A DNA stretch of 64,000 nucleotides from Otis tarda (lineage: Eukaryota > Chordata > Aves > Otidiformes > Otididae): positions 63,627,001 to 63,691,000 of the forward strand of contig CM048552.1 in assembly GCA_026413225.1 (NCBI GenBank), in the 5' to 3' direction. Below, one piece after another: positions 11,581 to 21,915 of the stretch (position 1 is its first letter; each line of letters opens with the position of its first letter). The notes beneath the pieces were generated by a model that had not been told where the DNA came from, did no database searches, and was given only the letters and a program-made list of their open reading frames with translations. A program made the translations under genes and the position numbers.

Positions 11581-14411
11581 ATGGCTCTGATCCAACAGTG
11601 ACTGATTTTTATTTGACCAGTTTAAGGGGTTTTGAAAATCCCACACTGAATGTGTGGAGCAGAGGTTTTAGTAGGCACATTAACACAGCTCCTGAGGATG
11701 GCTGTGCTCCACAAAAGTGCCTCAGTTGAGGCATACGCTGAAGTCCCTGATCTCCTCGGAAGTGCCACTAGCGAGCCTGCACACACTTTTCAAAAAAATT
11801 AAGTGAGAGATAGCACATTCTGGTGTTTAGCAAATTAGTTTCTGTATTTTCAGGAGCTTTTTATCCCTGCGGACTTAAGATTATCTCTTTTGATGTTCTG
11901 CTTTTTTCTCATAAAACGAGCAGATATAAACACCGTAAGAAAGTGAATGGAGAAGCACGTATTGCCTTTGAGTTTCAATGTGTGTATTATCTTGAGTTAC
12001 CCACACTTGTACCTCAGGACCAAGTGCTGCTGCTCGGCAGTGGGCACACACCGCCTACGGGTGTCACAGTTTGTTACAAGGACATGAAAGGGAGATGCTT
12101 TTTGATGGGATTGCAAGAGCTGTTTGGTGAACCATCGCTGGACCTTGGGCGATGGTGGGGAAGGAGGATGCATGTCGCTTCAGACACATTTTGGGGGCTT
12201 TGTCCTCTGCAGGTTAGTCAGCTGGATCTACCTCTACCCTGAGCAGGACAGGCAGGGTGGCTGCAAGAGGCACGTAAAAGCCAGCAGCCTCCTTCCCTGG
12301 CAGACAGAGCCTGGGGGCACTTTGCAGCCAGCCCTGGAAGGCGATAATCATGAGAGGGATAATGGCTTGTTTTGGGTTAATAGATCCTGACAGTCTAATT
12401 TCCCCTGGTGAAAGTAAAAGGGAATAAATCTTACAAATACTGTAAAATCAATAGCTAGCAGTGAAGGGACTGACAACAAGACCCTATATCCACAGCACAT
12501 ATTTTTGGTGAATTTTTCATTTCACATTTCAAGCAGATGGGTTCCCTGTGGTTTTGCTGTAGCCAGGTAATCCTCCATTCTCCTTTCTGTCATGCCCATC
12601 TCTTCAGTGCTTGTGTTTTACTCACTCACCTTTGAGTAAGGAATCTGAAGCCTTGAGCTCGTTGGAGGGGAATGCTGCCTTGCCTAGGGAAGACCCACAG
12701 TGCTCTTGCTTCTCAGGGGACCTTGGAGCCTGCACTTCCCTCTTTTCATAGGTGTACATGGCTAACCTGATTACAGGTCTTTATCTCTAAACAATTAGAT
12801 AACCATATCCTAACCCTCCAAAATAATGCAGCCACGGGAGCCTTTGCTCACCACTCTGTGGATGTGCTCTCCAGAGGACGACCGCAACCTCTGTTATGTT
12901 AGTGACCTGAAATATTGACAGCATTAACATTGCACTTCTTTGCCTTCCCAAGGTCAGAGTTTAAGATTCGTGCACTGAGCAGCCAGAAGCTTCCCCAGAT
13001 AAATCTCCGAGTCCACTGAGGATAGTCTGCAGTGAGTGTGGATTGGCAGCGTTACAGAAATAGAGGATCATGAAATAGGAAGTCGTTAAACACTTAGTAT
13101 GCATGCCTAAATGAATGCTGGGGAGACCACTGCAGCCCTGGCACTCAGCTGCACATTGTTGGACTGTGGTGAAGCAAGGAATGGGATTTTCCTGTTGATC
13201 TGCTTTGTTGGTAAGTGGTGGGAGCTTGCTGAGAAGGGCTGCTGGATCCTTGCTGACACACACTTCACAGACAGAGGTACAAACTCCTGTGCAGAGTAAG
13301 CTTGAGAGGGACCTCAAGCTCAAGGCTCCTTGGGCCAGCATGAGCATGGACTGAGTAGTCCTCCCAAAGGAATGTGCATGCAAGCTTGAGGAAGAAGACT
13401 TGGGCTGGAGTGAATGTTTTCTTGCTGTTGGCTTCCCTGTGAATGAAGATCAGTGGGAGGAATGGTCTCTACTCAATGCTCTTGTGGACTCTATTTTAAA
13501 GCCAGGGTGGAGGAACTGCATGTTTCACAGTTTTCAAATACCAAAGATTATTTAGGCTGGTAAAAACTGTGGTAAAAAGCTACTCTCCTCTCAGAGATAA
13601 GAATCACACAACAAGAATTTGAGAAGCCTGTGTGAGTGATTGATCCAATCTCTCAATTATAGGGCCTTGGCTCTTTTCTGTGAAGATATTTGTCTTTGAG
13701 CTTGAAGTTATGTCTTTATTTAAAAGGAAAGAAAAGTCTCACTTATTTTTTTTATTTCCTGGATGCAGACATTCTTGGACAGAGTCAAGTGAACCTTTTT
13801 CCCCAGCTTATCCCAGCTTCCTACTTCTTTCCTGCTGAAAGGCACTTGGAGAGAGTCTTCGTTTCCAAATGTCAGAATGAGGTCACTGTCCCGCATCTCA
13901 CACTCCTACCTCTGAAACAAGTTTCCTACGTGATGCTGAACTTGTTATCTCTTGGCCCTAGTTTTTCTTCTGTCTCCTTCCTTCCATTTCCCTTTTCTGT
14001 GTCTTCATCATGTAGTTTTCAGACTCTTCAGGCTTACTCTCCTCACTCGCTGTGTGTTAAATATGGTACCATTCAGTGATGCCCTTTCCTTTGGTGGTAT
14101 TTCAGTTATTACACGTAGAACAAAAGTACTGCTGTGAGAAGTCTGTGAGGGTTTCTTCACTGATGGCTGAGGTTCCCTTTGAGATTTTTTTCTCCCCTCA
14201 AGGCATGTTCTGTTATCTCCTCTCTCCCCCTATGTATTTGCCATTTATAGTGCTGATGATCTAGTGCAACACCTTTTCCTCTCTTTTGTAACTATCAGGA
14301 GCTGTGGGGAGACATTTTGCATAAAGTACCTTAAACTGAAGTGTATTTTTAGGAAGCAGATGTGTCACTCTTGTTACTATATCATGCAAGCTATGGCTAA
14401 AATTACTTTCT

Positions 14412-15241
14412 GAAAGGGCTACTCATCCTAGGGGACAAAAGAAAGTCCAAGGAGAATGTAGGCCCCCTATGGAAGGAAACCAGTGTACTGGTTACCCGGG
14501 GCATGGAAAAGGCTGAGGTACTCAATGACTTTTTTGCCTCAGTCTTTACCGATAAGGGCTCTTGTCTTGCCACCCAAGCTGTGGAAGGCACAAGCAGGGA
14601 CTGCGAGGATGAAGAACCGCCCACTATACGCGAAGAGCAGGTTCGGGAACATCTGAGTAACTTGAAGGTGCACAAGTCCATGGAAACTGATGAGATCCAT
14701 CTGCGGGTCCTGAGGGAACTGGCGGATGCACTTGCCAAGCCGCTGGCCATTGTATTTGAAAAGTCGTGGTGGTCTGGTGAGGTCCCCGATGACTGGAAGA
14801 GAGGGAACATAACCCCCATTTTTAAAAAGGAGAACAAGGAGGACCCGGGCAACTACAGGCCGGTCAGCCTCACCTCTGTGCCTGGCAAGGTCATGGAGCA
14901 GATTCTCCTGGAAACCATGCTAAGGCACACGGAGAGGAAGGAGGTGGTTGGTGACAGCCAACGTGTCTTCACCAAGGGCAGATCGTGCCTGACCAATTTG
15001 GTGGCCTTCTATGACGGGGTGTCAGCATCGGTGGACAAGGGACGAGCAATGGATATCGTCTACCTGGACTTGTGCAAAGCTTTTGACACTGTCCCGCACG
15101 ACATCCTTCTCTCTAAACTAGAGAGACATGGCTTTGATGGACGGACCACTAGGTGGGTAAGGAGTTGGCTGGGTGGCTGCACTCAGAGAGTGGTGGTCAA
15201 CAGCTCGATGTCCAAGTGGAGACTGGTCACGTCTCACCTCC
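14412..15241 (+). pseudogene. CR1 ORF2 fragment: linker and N-terminal reverse transcriptase motifs
   Basis: This is the first readable frame of the CR1 ORF2 remnant. It opens without a start codon of its own; the first methionine, at 14503, is internal to the family protein. It contains the conserved linker ending FFASVF, then the fingers/palm segments with [12 protein letters not shown] and NYRPVSL. The catalytic block A follows, reading [14 protein letters not shown] at about 15058-15100, with aspartate retained at the first catalytic position. The frame is intact for about 275 codons. Past about 15235 it stops resembling reverse transcriptase, and the family sequence continues in the next frame. 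It encodes no functional protein because endonuclease and downstream domains are missing or out of frame. Confidence 0.93.
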
Positions 15242-15540
15242 GTCCCTCAGGGGTCCGTGCTGGGCCCGGCCCTGTTCAACATCTTTGCTGGCAACATGGA
15301 CAGTGGGATAGAGTGCACCCTCAGCAAGTTCGCTGACAACACGAAGCTATGTGGTGCCGTCGACATGCTGGAAGGGAGGGATGCCATCCAGAGGGACCTT
15401 GACAGGCTGGAGAGGTGGGCCCGTGCCAACCTCATGAAGTTCAACCAGGCCAAGTGCAAGGTCCTGCACCTGGGTCACGGCAATCCCAGGCACAAATACA
15501 GGCTGGGTGGCGAATGGATGGAGAGCAGCCCAAGTCCAAG
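15230..15540 (+). pseudogene. CR1 ORF2 fragment: catalytic reverse transcriptase block in shifted frame
   Basis: This continues the CR1 reverse transcriptase in the +2 frame after a frameshift between about 15225 and 15242. It begins with the block B motif [15 protein letters not shown] (from 15242) and reaches the block C motif at 15329-15340. Block C reads FADN where active CR1 copies carry FADD, so the second of the paired catalytic aspartates has become asparagine. It continues through [10 protein letters not shown] and KCKVLHLG. Family similarity leaves this frame near 15525, where an indel returns it to the first frame. The D-to-N change alone would be expected to abolish polymerase activity. 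Confidence 0.92.
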
Positions 15541-15745
15541 AAGGACTTGGGAGTGCTGGTGGACGAGAAGCTCAACATGAGCAGACAATGCACCCTTGCG
15601 GCCCAGAAGGCCAACCGCATCCTGGGCTGCATCAAGAGGAGCATGGCCAGCAGGTCGAGGGAGGTGATTCTCTGCCCTGGTGAGACCCCGCCTGGAGTAC
15701 TGTGTCCAGTTCTGGAGCCCCCAACATAAGAAGGACATGGGCTAG
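15515..15745 (+). pseudogene. CR1 ORF2 fragment: thumb region with frameshift and stop
   Basis: The family sequence reads [18 protein letters not shown] and then [17 protein letters not shown] in the first frame up to about 15670. Another indel near 15675 moves it to the second frame, which reads [19 protein letters not shown]. That frame meets an in-frame TAG at 15743-15745, immediately before the [15 protein letters not shown] segment. The order matches CR1 ORF2 and all the lesions are local. Confidence 0.88.
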
Positions 15746-16162
15746 TTGGAGAAGGTCCAGAGGAGGGCCACAAAGATGATCAGAGGGCTGGAGCACCTCT
15801 CCTATGAGGACAGGCTGAGAGAATTGGGGCTGTTCAGCCTGGAGAAGAGGAGGCTCCGGAGAGACCTGATAGTGGTCTTCCAGTACCTCAAGGGGGCCTA
15901 CAGGAAAGATGGGGAGAGACTGTTCAGTAGGGCCTGTTGTGATAGGACGAGGGGTAATGGTTTTAAAATAGAGGGGGCTAGATTTAGATTGGGTATTAGG
16001 AAAAAATTTTTTACGATGCGAGTTATAGAACACTGGAACAGGTTGCCCAGAGAGGTGCTTGAAGCCCCATCCCTGGAAACGTTCAAGGCCAGGTTGGATG
16101 AGGCTCTGAGCAACCTGATCTGGTTGGGGATGTCCCTGCTCCTTGCAGGGGGGTTGGACTAG
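15746..16162 (+). pseudogene. CR1 ORF2 fragment: C-terminal region to natural stop
   Basis: This is the last 138 codons of the CR1 ORF2 remnant, open from just after the TAG at 15743 to the TAG at 16160. It contains the conserved C-terminal runs [57 protein letters not shown] and [16 protein letters not shown], ending LLAGGLD. This is the part of CR1 most often retained in bird genomes because copies are truncated from the 5' end. The second CR1 copy in this window (62588-63003) is homologous to this segment. Confidence 0.94.
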
Positions 16163-16213
16163 ATGACCTTTGAAGGTCCCTTCCAATCCTAACCATTCTA
16201 TGATTCTATGATC
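16163..16213 (+). repeat. CR1 3' UTR and terminal octamer repeat
   Basis: The short 3' UTR follows the ORF2 stop. It contains ATGACCTTTGAAGGTCCCTT, which is partly self-complementary (AAGG/CCTT), and ends in two overlapping ATTCTATG-type units at 16195-16212. In CR1 elements this structured 3' end is what the element's own reverse transcriptase recognises. The insertion boundary is placed at about 16213. I saw no clear target-site duplication against the left edge near 14412, which is common for CR1. Confidence 0.93.
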
Positions 16214-16572
16214 CTGCTGCTTACTGTGGGCTCTTTCTCCCCTCAAAACAAGAAAGAATCTCTATCTCCTCTCTCTCACCAAAAATTCTACTAATTTCAA
16301 GCAATACCAAATGCGGAGCAACATTAACAAATTTATGCACAGAAGCCTCATTTAAATTGTACAGGTAGTTATGTTTCCTTGTAACACCTTTTTGTGGAAA
16401 AAAATCAAGAAACTGATTAGATTTCTACCTCTTCATTGTGAAAGGTAAACAAAAATCAACATGCCGCAGGCAGTCCGTGTTTACAGAGAAGAGACTGACA
16501 TCAGGCTGGGCAGAAAATCCCCTAGTGACTCCTATTCATAGTACATATTTTCCTCTGTTAGAGTAACAAATG

Positions 16573-16610
16573 AAATAATAATAATATTTAACAATAATGA
16601 TAATAATAGC
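16573..16610. repeat. AAT trinucleotide repeat (imperfect)
   Basis: AATAATAATAATATTTAACA followed by AATGATAATAATAG. Such A-rich trinucleotide arrays often grow at the tails of old retroposons, and a possible MIR remnant lies just downstream. Confidence 0.8.
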
Positions 16611-16669
16611 TGGTTCACATGTAGGTTTTTTTCAGTCAAAGATTACAGCGCTCCCTTCTTACTGATATA

Positions 16670-16752
16670 TTTGCATTTTGAAGATACATAAGCCCAGGAC
16701 AGTAAAATACTTTTCAGAAGTTGTCCAGCAAATAATCAGTGCCAACTCTGGG
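16670..16752 (-). mobile_element. Possible MIR / CORE-SINE fossil
   Basis: The plus strand reads TTTGCATTTTGAAGATACAT, AAGCCCAGGACAGTAAAATA, then CAGAAGTTGTCCAGCAAATA and CAGTGCCAACTCTGGG. This lines up loosely with the complement of the MIR core (attttacagatgaggaaact, ..., agtggcagagctggga). Agreement is patchy, so a chance resemblance cannot be excluded. An imperfect AAT repeat lies 60-100 bases upstream. Confidence 0.38.
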
Positions 16753-17344
16753 AAATGTGATCATTAGTGATGTACTTCAGTGGTTACAGAGATAGTTTTA
16801 TGAAGGAAGAGTCTATTGGGTGGGAAAATGAATCTGTTATCATGAAGGCACAGAAGGACTTGGGAGAGCCGGAGCCTCTTTGTGCTGTGCAGATCGTGGG
16901 AAATGTTACCCTTGTGCCAAGTGATTTTCGTGTCAGTGGAAGTGGTAGAAGGAAAGATAGAGGCCCAAAAATGAAAGTGGACTTCTTGACTTCCCACATC
17001 TCTCTGAGATACATGCAAGTGAACACTGCGTGTGCACAGCTGATGATAGTCCATGAGTTGTGTCCCATGAAGGAAGCCTTCCTGGACACATCAGGCCTTG
17101 AGACATGGAGAGAAAGCTGAGGTAGGTGCTTTTGGCAAATGTGTCTTGTAGCACCGAATCCTCCCTCCTTTTCCCTCCAGGCACAGCAGACTGGCACTGG
17201 TAAGCTGTAGCTTGTATAAAAGAATCAAGAGGCAGAAGAGAGGCCATGAGTGTGCTGCAAATGTGTGGGATGCAGGAGCTGTGAGAGGACAGCCTGGGGG
17301 GGGGAATGGGAGAGTGTGAGTCTCACACTTGCTCTGTGAAACTT

Positions 17345-17468
17345 GGCAAACGTGTTGAAGTCATTTGTCTTGAGTCGTTCGGCGGGTCAGTGGCAGAGCC
17401 AGAAATAGAATCCAGGTCTCCTGGATGCTGAGGCCAGCTCCATATCTCCAAAACCATATTGCTTCTCC
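17345..17468 (-). mobile_element. MIR / CORE-SINE fossil (well preserved core)
   Basis: This is the best SINE match in the window. On the plus strand it reads TTGAAGTCATTTGTCTTGAG, then GGGTCAGTGGCAGAGCCAGA, then AATAGAATCCAGGTCTCCTG and a trailing CCATATTGCTTCTCC. This is the complement of a MIR-type element running from the core through the B-box region (AATCCAGGTCTCCTG) to the tRNA-like head. The spacing agrees with the family. It is an ancient non-autonomous retroposon with no coding capacity. Confidence 0.75.
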
Positions 17469-17949
17469 AAAGTTACTTCAGAAGTATGCAGAGTGCCAGG
17501 GGATCTTGCACTTTTCTACCCAGCCAGCTCTTTGACGTGGCCAGGCAGGTGCTCTTTGATCATGGCTGCATATTCAAAATCTTTGACAGGTCAATTTTGT
17601 GTAGGAGTTAAAAATGAGTTTTTCATGTGGTGAGGATCTTTTGCTACCGTAGGCAGAGGCAGGACTGTGATGCTGGAGATAAAACTAGTTAGCTCTTTAC
17701 ACTGCAGTTTTCAAGGTGATCTTGACATTAAAAAAAAACACCTTCAACATAAATCAGGAAGTCGTATGTATTTATTTGTTTATGATTTAGGAAATGCAAT
17801 TTAAATACGTGGTGCTTTACAGATACTTAAGAGAAAGCCTCTAGGAAACTTCTGTATGCATTTGACTCTTATGCTATGCTACATAAAGATGAAAAATCAT
17901 GCAGACCTGGCTGGTCTGGAAATCAAGCCAGGGAGGATTTGTAAAACAA

Positions 17950-18003
17950 GAACCTGAGCCAAAGTCCTCTGAAGTCAATCCTCTGGGCTTTCAGTCAGAC
18001 CCC
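17950..18003. repeat. Ancient amniote interspersed repeat remnant
   Basis: The phrase CCTGAGCCAAAGTCCTCTGA, then AGTCAATCCTCTGGGCTTTC and AGTCAGACCCC, matches the family whose consensus I remember as a self-complementary 'cactgaagtcaatggg ... cccattgacttcagtggg' sequence ahead of a 'ggatcaggccc' end. The central part of the palindrome seems deleted here. Identification is from memory of reptile and bird genomes; the class is uncertain. Confidence 0.45.
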
Positions 18004-18730
18004 GCATGTGTTTTTTCACTCTCCCTACCCCGGCATTGGGTTCTAACTGCAGCTATGACTGGAGTCTCACCACGAATCTCCAGCAATTTGTCTGGGCTAT
18101 GTGCTAACCGTATTCCCCTGCCAGGAAGACGGCCTGCATAGAAGTGCTTTTCTCTGGCATGACACTTTTCTATACAGTGCCTTTCCTTTTTAGGCCTCCT
18201 ATACATTCTCAAAGAAATCTAACTGCAGCCAAGTGCTAGGTATGGTGTGAATAATCATGGTTGCAATTTAAAGAGTCATGTAGCCTTGCCATATCAATAC
18301 CAGTGCAACAGTGAAGAGTGGGCATCATGGTACCTTGAACACTGCAGGCAGAGTAATATGGTAAGTGTTGATTTTTCTTTCAGCAGTGAATGCTGTGCTC
18401 AGCAACCTTTTCACATCAGCTGTGGGGATTTCAGTGATGCTTGGTATTGACCGTATCCATTGCGAGGTGGCAGAGGCCGAGCACAGCCTGCAGGCAAGCT
18501 GTGGAGCAGGAACTCTCCTGCCGTGCTACAGTCACATTTGGAGCTGGTGGTGACGGGGCAACACCTGACCTTCTCAGTGCTGCCCTGCCACATCTCATGC
18601 ATCCCCAAAAATACTAGTCATTTGAAGATTTTTGGCTTGGGATGTCTTATATGGTATTTCTAAATCCCCTCCCTGGGGGCTGTGAAATGCATTTTGCACG
18701 TGTACAATTCTTTTATTTTGTTTGTGTTTG

Positions 18731-18745
18731 TTTTTTTTTTTTTTT
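18731..18745. repeat. Poly-T run (T15)
   Basis: Fifteen consecutive T following a GTTTGTGTTTG stretch. No retroposon body is identified beside it. Confidence 0.9.
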
Positions 18746-21700
18746 CCTAAAAGAAAGATAGACTTGGGGCTGCAGTCAAACCAAAACCTATAAAGAAATC
18801 CGAAAGTCCCATTAGAAGCAGAAACAATGCTTCTGTGATGGGACATCTGTTCTGGTGCTATCAGGCCAGTGCACTCCCCTGAGCGGGAGCTCATGTATTA
18901 TTGGCTTTTGCTGATTTGAAACCTCTTTTTTTTATATTTTAAATGAATATTTGTCTTGATTTATTTATTTATTGACTATTTAATATTTAAACATGCTTAA
19001 TAAATCCTGAAATGAAACCCCTGTGATATGAACATGGGACTTCTAGTCTGAGCAAGGGCAGGCATCAGCAGTAAAAAGATAAAAAGCCCAAAGCAGGGCC
19101 AGTGTCAGTATAAAAACCGGCATTCCCTATCTCAGTAAACGCATCATGGCCTTGTCTCCTCACTGGCAGCAGCAGGGAAAGGCTCCTCTGGGAATGCAGT
19201 GCTGCCCCGAGCTCTGGTGTCAGGGCTGGTTGCAGCCCTGATGCCATCCCCTTGACTATGGCAGCGAGAAGGGCCAGGCAGTGACAGATCTATCTCCCTC
19301 CTACCCTATCCCTGTGGATGTAGTTTGCTGTCTCTGCTAAGACACTGGTGGTGGCTCCTCTGCAGGGGTGCAGTAGAAGGTACCGATGACATGGCCTCTG
19401 GTGTGGTGTTTTTTGTCACTTCACAGTCTCCTCACAGATTTAATTTCTTGACCTGACACTGTCAATGGTTCCTTCAGCTTCTCCAACCTGTTATTTATCC
19501 CTCACTATCATGAGCTGGCTTTCTGCTCCAGCTCCATTTGGGTATAGCTCTTTTTGAAGGCAAATTTCTCGAGCCTCCATATCCCTGCTGCAGCAGTTGC
19601 AGGTCCTGCTGGTACAGGCGCTTCCAGCATGAACTTCCTGGCTTCTTACTCACCCTGCAAACATGGGCTGTCCTGGGAACTGGGGTTTTTTTTTTTCAGA
19701 AAATCTCCCTCAGTCTAAATCCACTAGATGCCCTGAAAAGATCCCTACAGCTTTTCTCCTGCTGTTTTTAGTGTTTGCCCAAGTGCCCACACTGGCAATA
19801 AATGGAAAATCAGTTCAACAGCCTCACAGTCTAGAAAATGATGTGTTTCTGTGCTAATGCAGTCTTGAGAAGGTTTAAAACAAATAAACATATGAAAAAA
19901 ATAAAGAAAAAATGTTCTGTAGGACCATTCTACCTTTAATAAGTTAGTAATGTGTTGTGCAGATTTACTCAGTGGAGCATGAACTATTCTCAAATTTAGT
20001 GTAAGTACCAGAAAACTCTTTACGAATAAAGACATTGAAATAACTTTCCATCAGGAAGCAGCCCCGAGTTGTACAGCTGCAGTGTATCGAATGCCTGGTC
20101 ATCACCTTCGTTTTCCACCTATGATTTCCAACGTACTCACTGGGTTCAAATGTTTAGTTGTGCATCTTAGGAGTCATGATGTGCAGCTGATGGTTTGGAA
20201 TGGCCACTTGCAGGCCTCTGGAGTGCAGATGAAAAACTCAGTATAAGAGGAACAAGATTTGGTCCCGTGTATCTAAAAAAAAATGGCATTGGGAACCCTT
20301 CATAGGTGTTTGCAGTGGGTGCTTTGGCAGTGTTAAAACTGTCTGTCATGGTAGGGCCTGAGCAGATGTCATTTCCCAATTCATTCCTGTTTCCTTTAGG
20401 AGTAAACCCAGGCAGGTGGGAAGGACAGGGCTGCAGTGGTTTCCCCACTTAGGTGGACCCCAGGACTTTGGGGTGAGCTGCAGAATGCACTAACTCTGCA
20501 GTGAAGATGAGGCCAGAGACAATGAATGCAGATGTGTTTTTCTACCTTTGTTTTTGGTTTTTTTTTTTATAGCTACTATGAAGTATTTTAAGAGCAATAT
20601 GTGTTCTTGCTCAAATCCAGTGACGAGTATTTTCCACCTGGTGAATGTTTTCATTTATGAAATCTATTGCTCCTCTTGGCTATTCGGTGGAGCCTAATGA
20701 GCCCTATCCTGAGAGCTATTTAGCTATGTCCTGATGCTGGGAACACTGACAGTCAGACTAGCGAGCGTGTGTTCTGCGTGCTGAGCCATGTGCTAAAACA
20801 CCATGCTGTAAAATATACATCCTCTCTTCTGTGCAGATACACAGTGAACGTACATAAAAGAAAAGGTGGGGAGAAGCCCACAGGATAATAATCGAGCATT
20901 TAGCAGCCAACACTCAGGAATCTCTGTGGCTTATCTAAGAGCGGGGAGTGAGAAACTACTCCCTGCACTGGGAGAAACTGTAGTAGTGATAATGAAAATG
21001 TTATTGGTTGTTAATGTTTCAGACTATTCAGAGCAACAAGGAAACCTCTACCAATTTTGAAGTCTACATGCCTGAATACAAACCTTACATCCCAAAATCC
21101 TTGGAGGTTTTGCAGAAGTTTAGATTGTGAATTTGAAGCTACATTTTACAAATTCAAATCTCTCTGCGTTTGGAAGAGTCTGAAACTTGGACTGAACCTT
21201 ACTGAAGCTTCCTTGCACATTGGGAGGTTTTTTTTTTTCCTATTCTGCGCCCCCCTCCTTTTTTTTCCCCTCCCTGTGATCCATCATTGGTTACTTTTCT
21301 TTCCTAAGGTTCTGCAGCATGATTTGCCACATGCTTTGCACTGTATTTGGTGTAAGTCAGAGTAACATCCTGGACTGTGATGGGTTTGGGAAGAGCTCTG
21401 GAAAAGCACTTGACTTTTTAATGGTATGTTAAGAGGGAGCTCATGAGACTGTTTCCCTACTGTGGAGCTACAGTGGGAAAACAGAAGTTATGAAGGCAAT
21501 AGAGACTGGTACTGGCTAGTTCCCATGCTTTGTCCGTATTACTATTATTACAGCCATGAAGAAATATTGTAGCAAACTAAATTAGTGATGGGGTGTGTGT
21601 GAATCAAAGGTAAAGGAGCACTGACAATGGGAACAGGTGTTTAGGTCCATCCTCGTTCTCCACTGAGATCTTTCTCAATATGTGAATCTGACCTAAGCAT

Positions 21701-21854
21701 GTTAGAAGGCTCCAAGACAAATTCTTTCAGCATGTGAACTTTGATCATGGGTAGAAGCCAGTATGGATGTTGTTTTACCCCCGTTCCACACGACAGCTTA
21801 TTATTTGGTTGACCATGTACACTATTACCTTCTTCTGAAGCGTCAGTCAGCAGT

Positions 21855-21915
21855 GGGCCTCAAGGTTCAAAGTGACCTGACCAGAGCTGGCAAATCATAG
21901 AGGAGGAGGAACTGA
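21855..21915 (-). mobile_element. Possible MIR / CORE-SINE fragment
   Basis: A short match to the complement of the MIR core: CAAGGTTCAAAGTGACCTGA followed by CCAGAGCTGGCAAATCATAG. It resembles the 'aggttaagtgacttgcccaa' segment. Upstream TTTTACCCCCGTTCCACACG (about 21774) could be the adjoining 'ccccattttacag' region. It is weak because the intervening spacing is too long without an insertion. Confidence 0.3.

Larger units (their letters stand above)
7901..14411. other. Non-coding, no gene seen
   Basis: Unique-looking sequence with the CpG-enriched stretch at 11224-11580. The 139-140 codon frames at 11823-12242 (plus) and 12961-13383 (minus) show no domain I recognise. A degenerate tRNA-like pattern near 10520-10585 (TGTAGCTCAG with GGTTGAGTCCCC) is too weak to call. 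Confidence 0.5.
14412..16213 (+). mobile_element. CR1 LINE (non-LTR retrotransposon), 5'-truncated, decayed
   Basis: This is a chicken-repeat-1 family element carrying the 3' part of ORF2 (reverse transcriptase) and a complete 3' end. Homology begins abruptly near 14412, inside the linker between endonuclease and reverse transcriptase, so the 5' UTR, ORF1 and endonuclease are missing; this is the usual result of incomplete target-primed reverse transcription. Readable landmarks in order are [14 protein letters not shown] (from 14506), NYRPVSL (about 14850), [11 protein letters not shown] (about 15067), VPQGSVLGP (15242-15268) and FADN (15329-15340). The C-terminal region then follows, ending with a stop at 16160. 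The last bases contain the ATTCTATG-type repeat. Three frame changes and an internal TAG show it is dead. The amount of decay suggests an old copy, but its age and subfamily need alignment to CR1 consensus sequences. Confidence 0.96.

Noticed and set aside
13299..13320. Inverted repeat AGCTTGAG / CTCAAGCT
   Set aside because: Only 8 bp; expected by chance several times in 64 kb.
14403..14852. 149-codon minus-strand open frame
   Set aside because: It is the antisense shadow of the CR1 reverse transcriptase frame on the plus strand.
15632..16246. 204-codon minus-strand open frame, the longest single frame on that strand
   Set aside because: It is antisense to the CR1 ORF2 C-terminus and 3' UTR; similar antisense frames arise in many CR1 copies.
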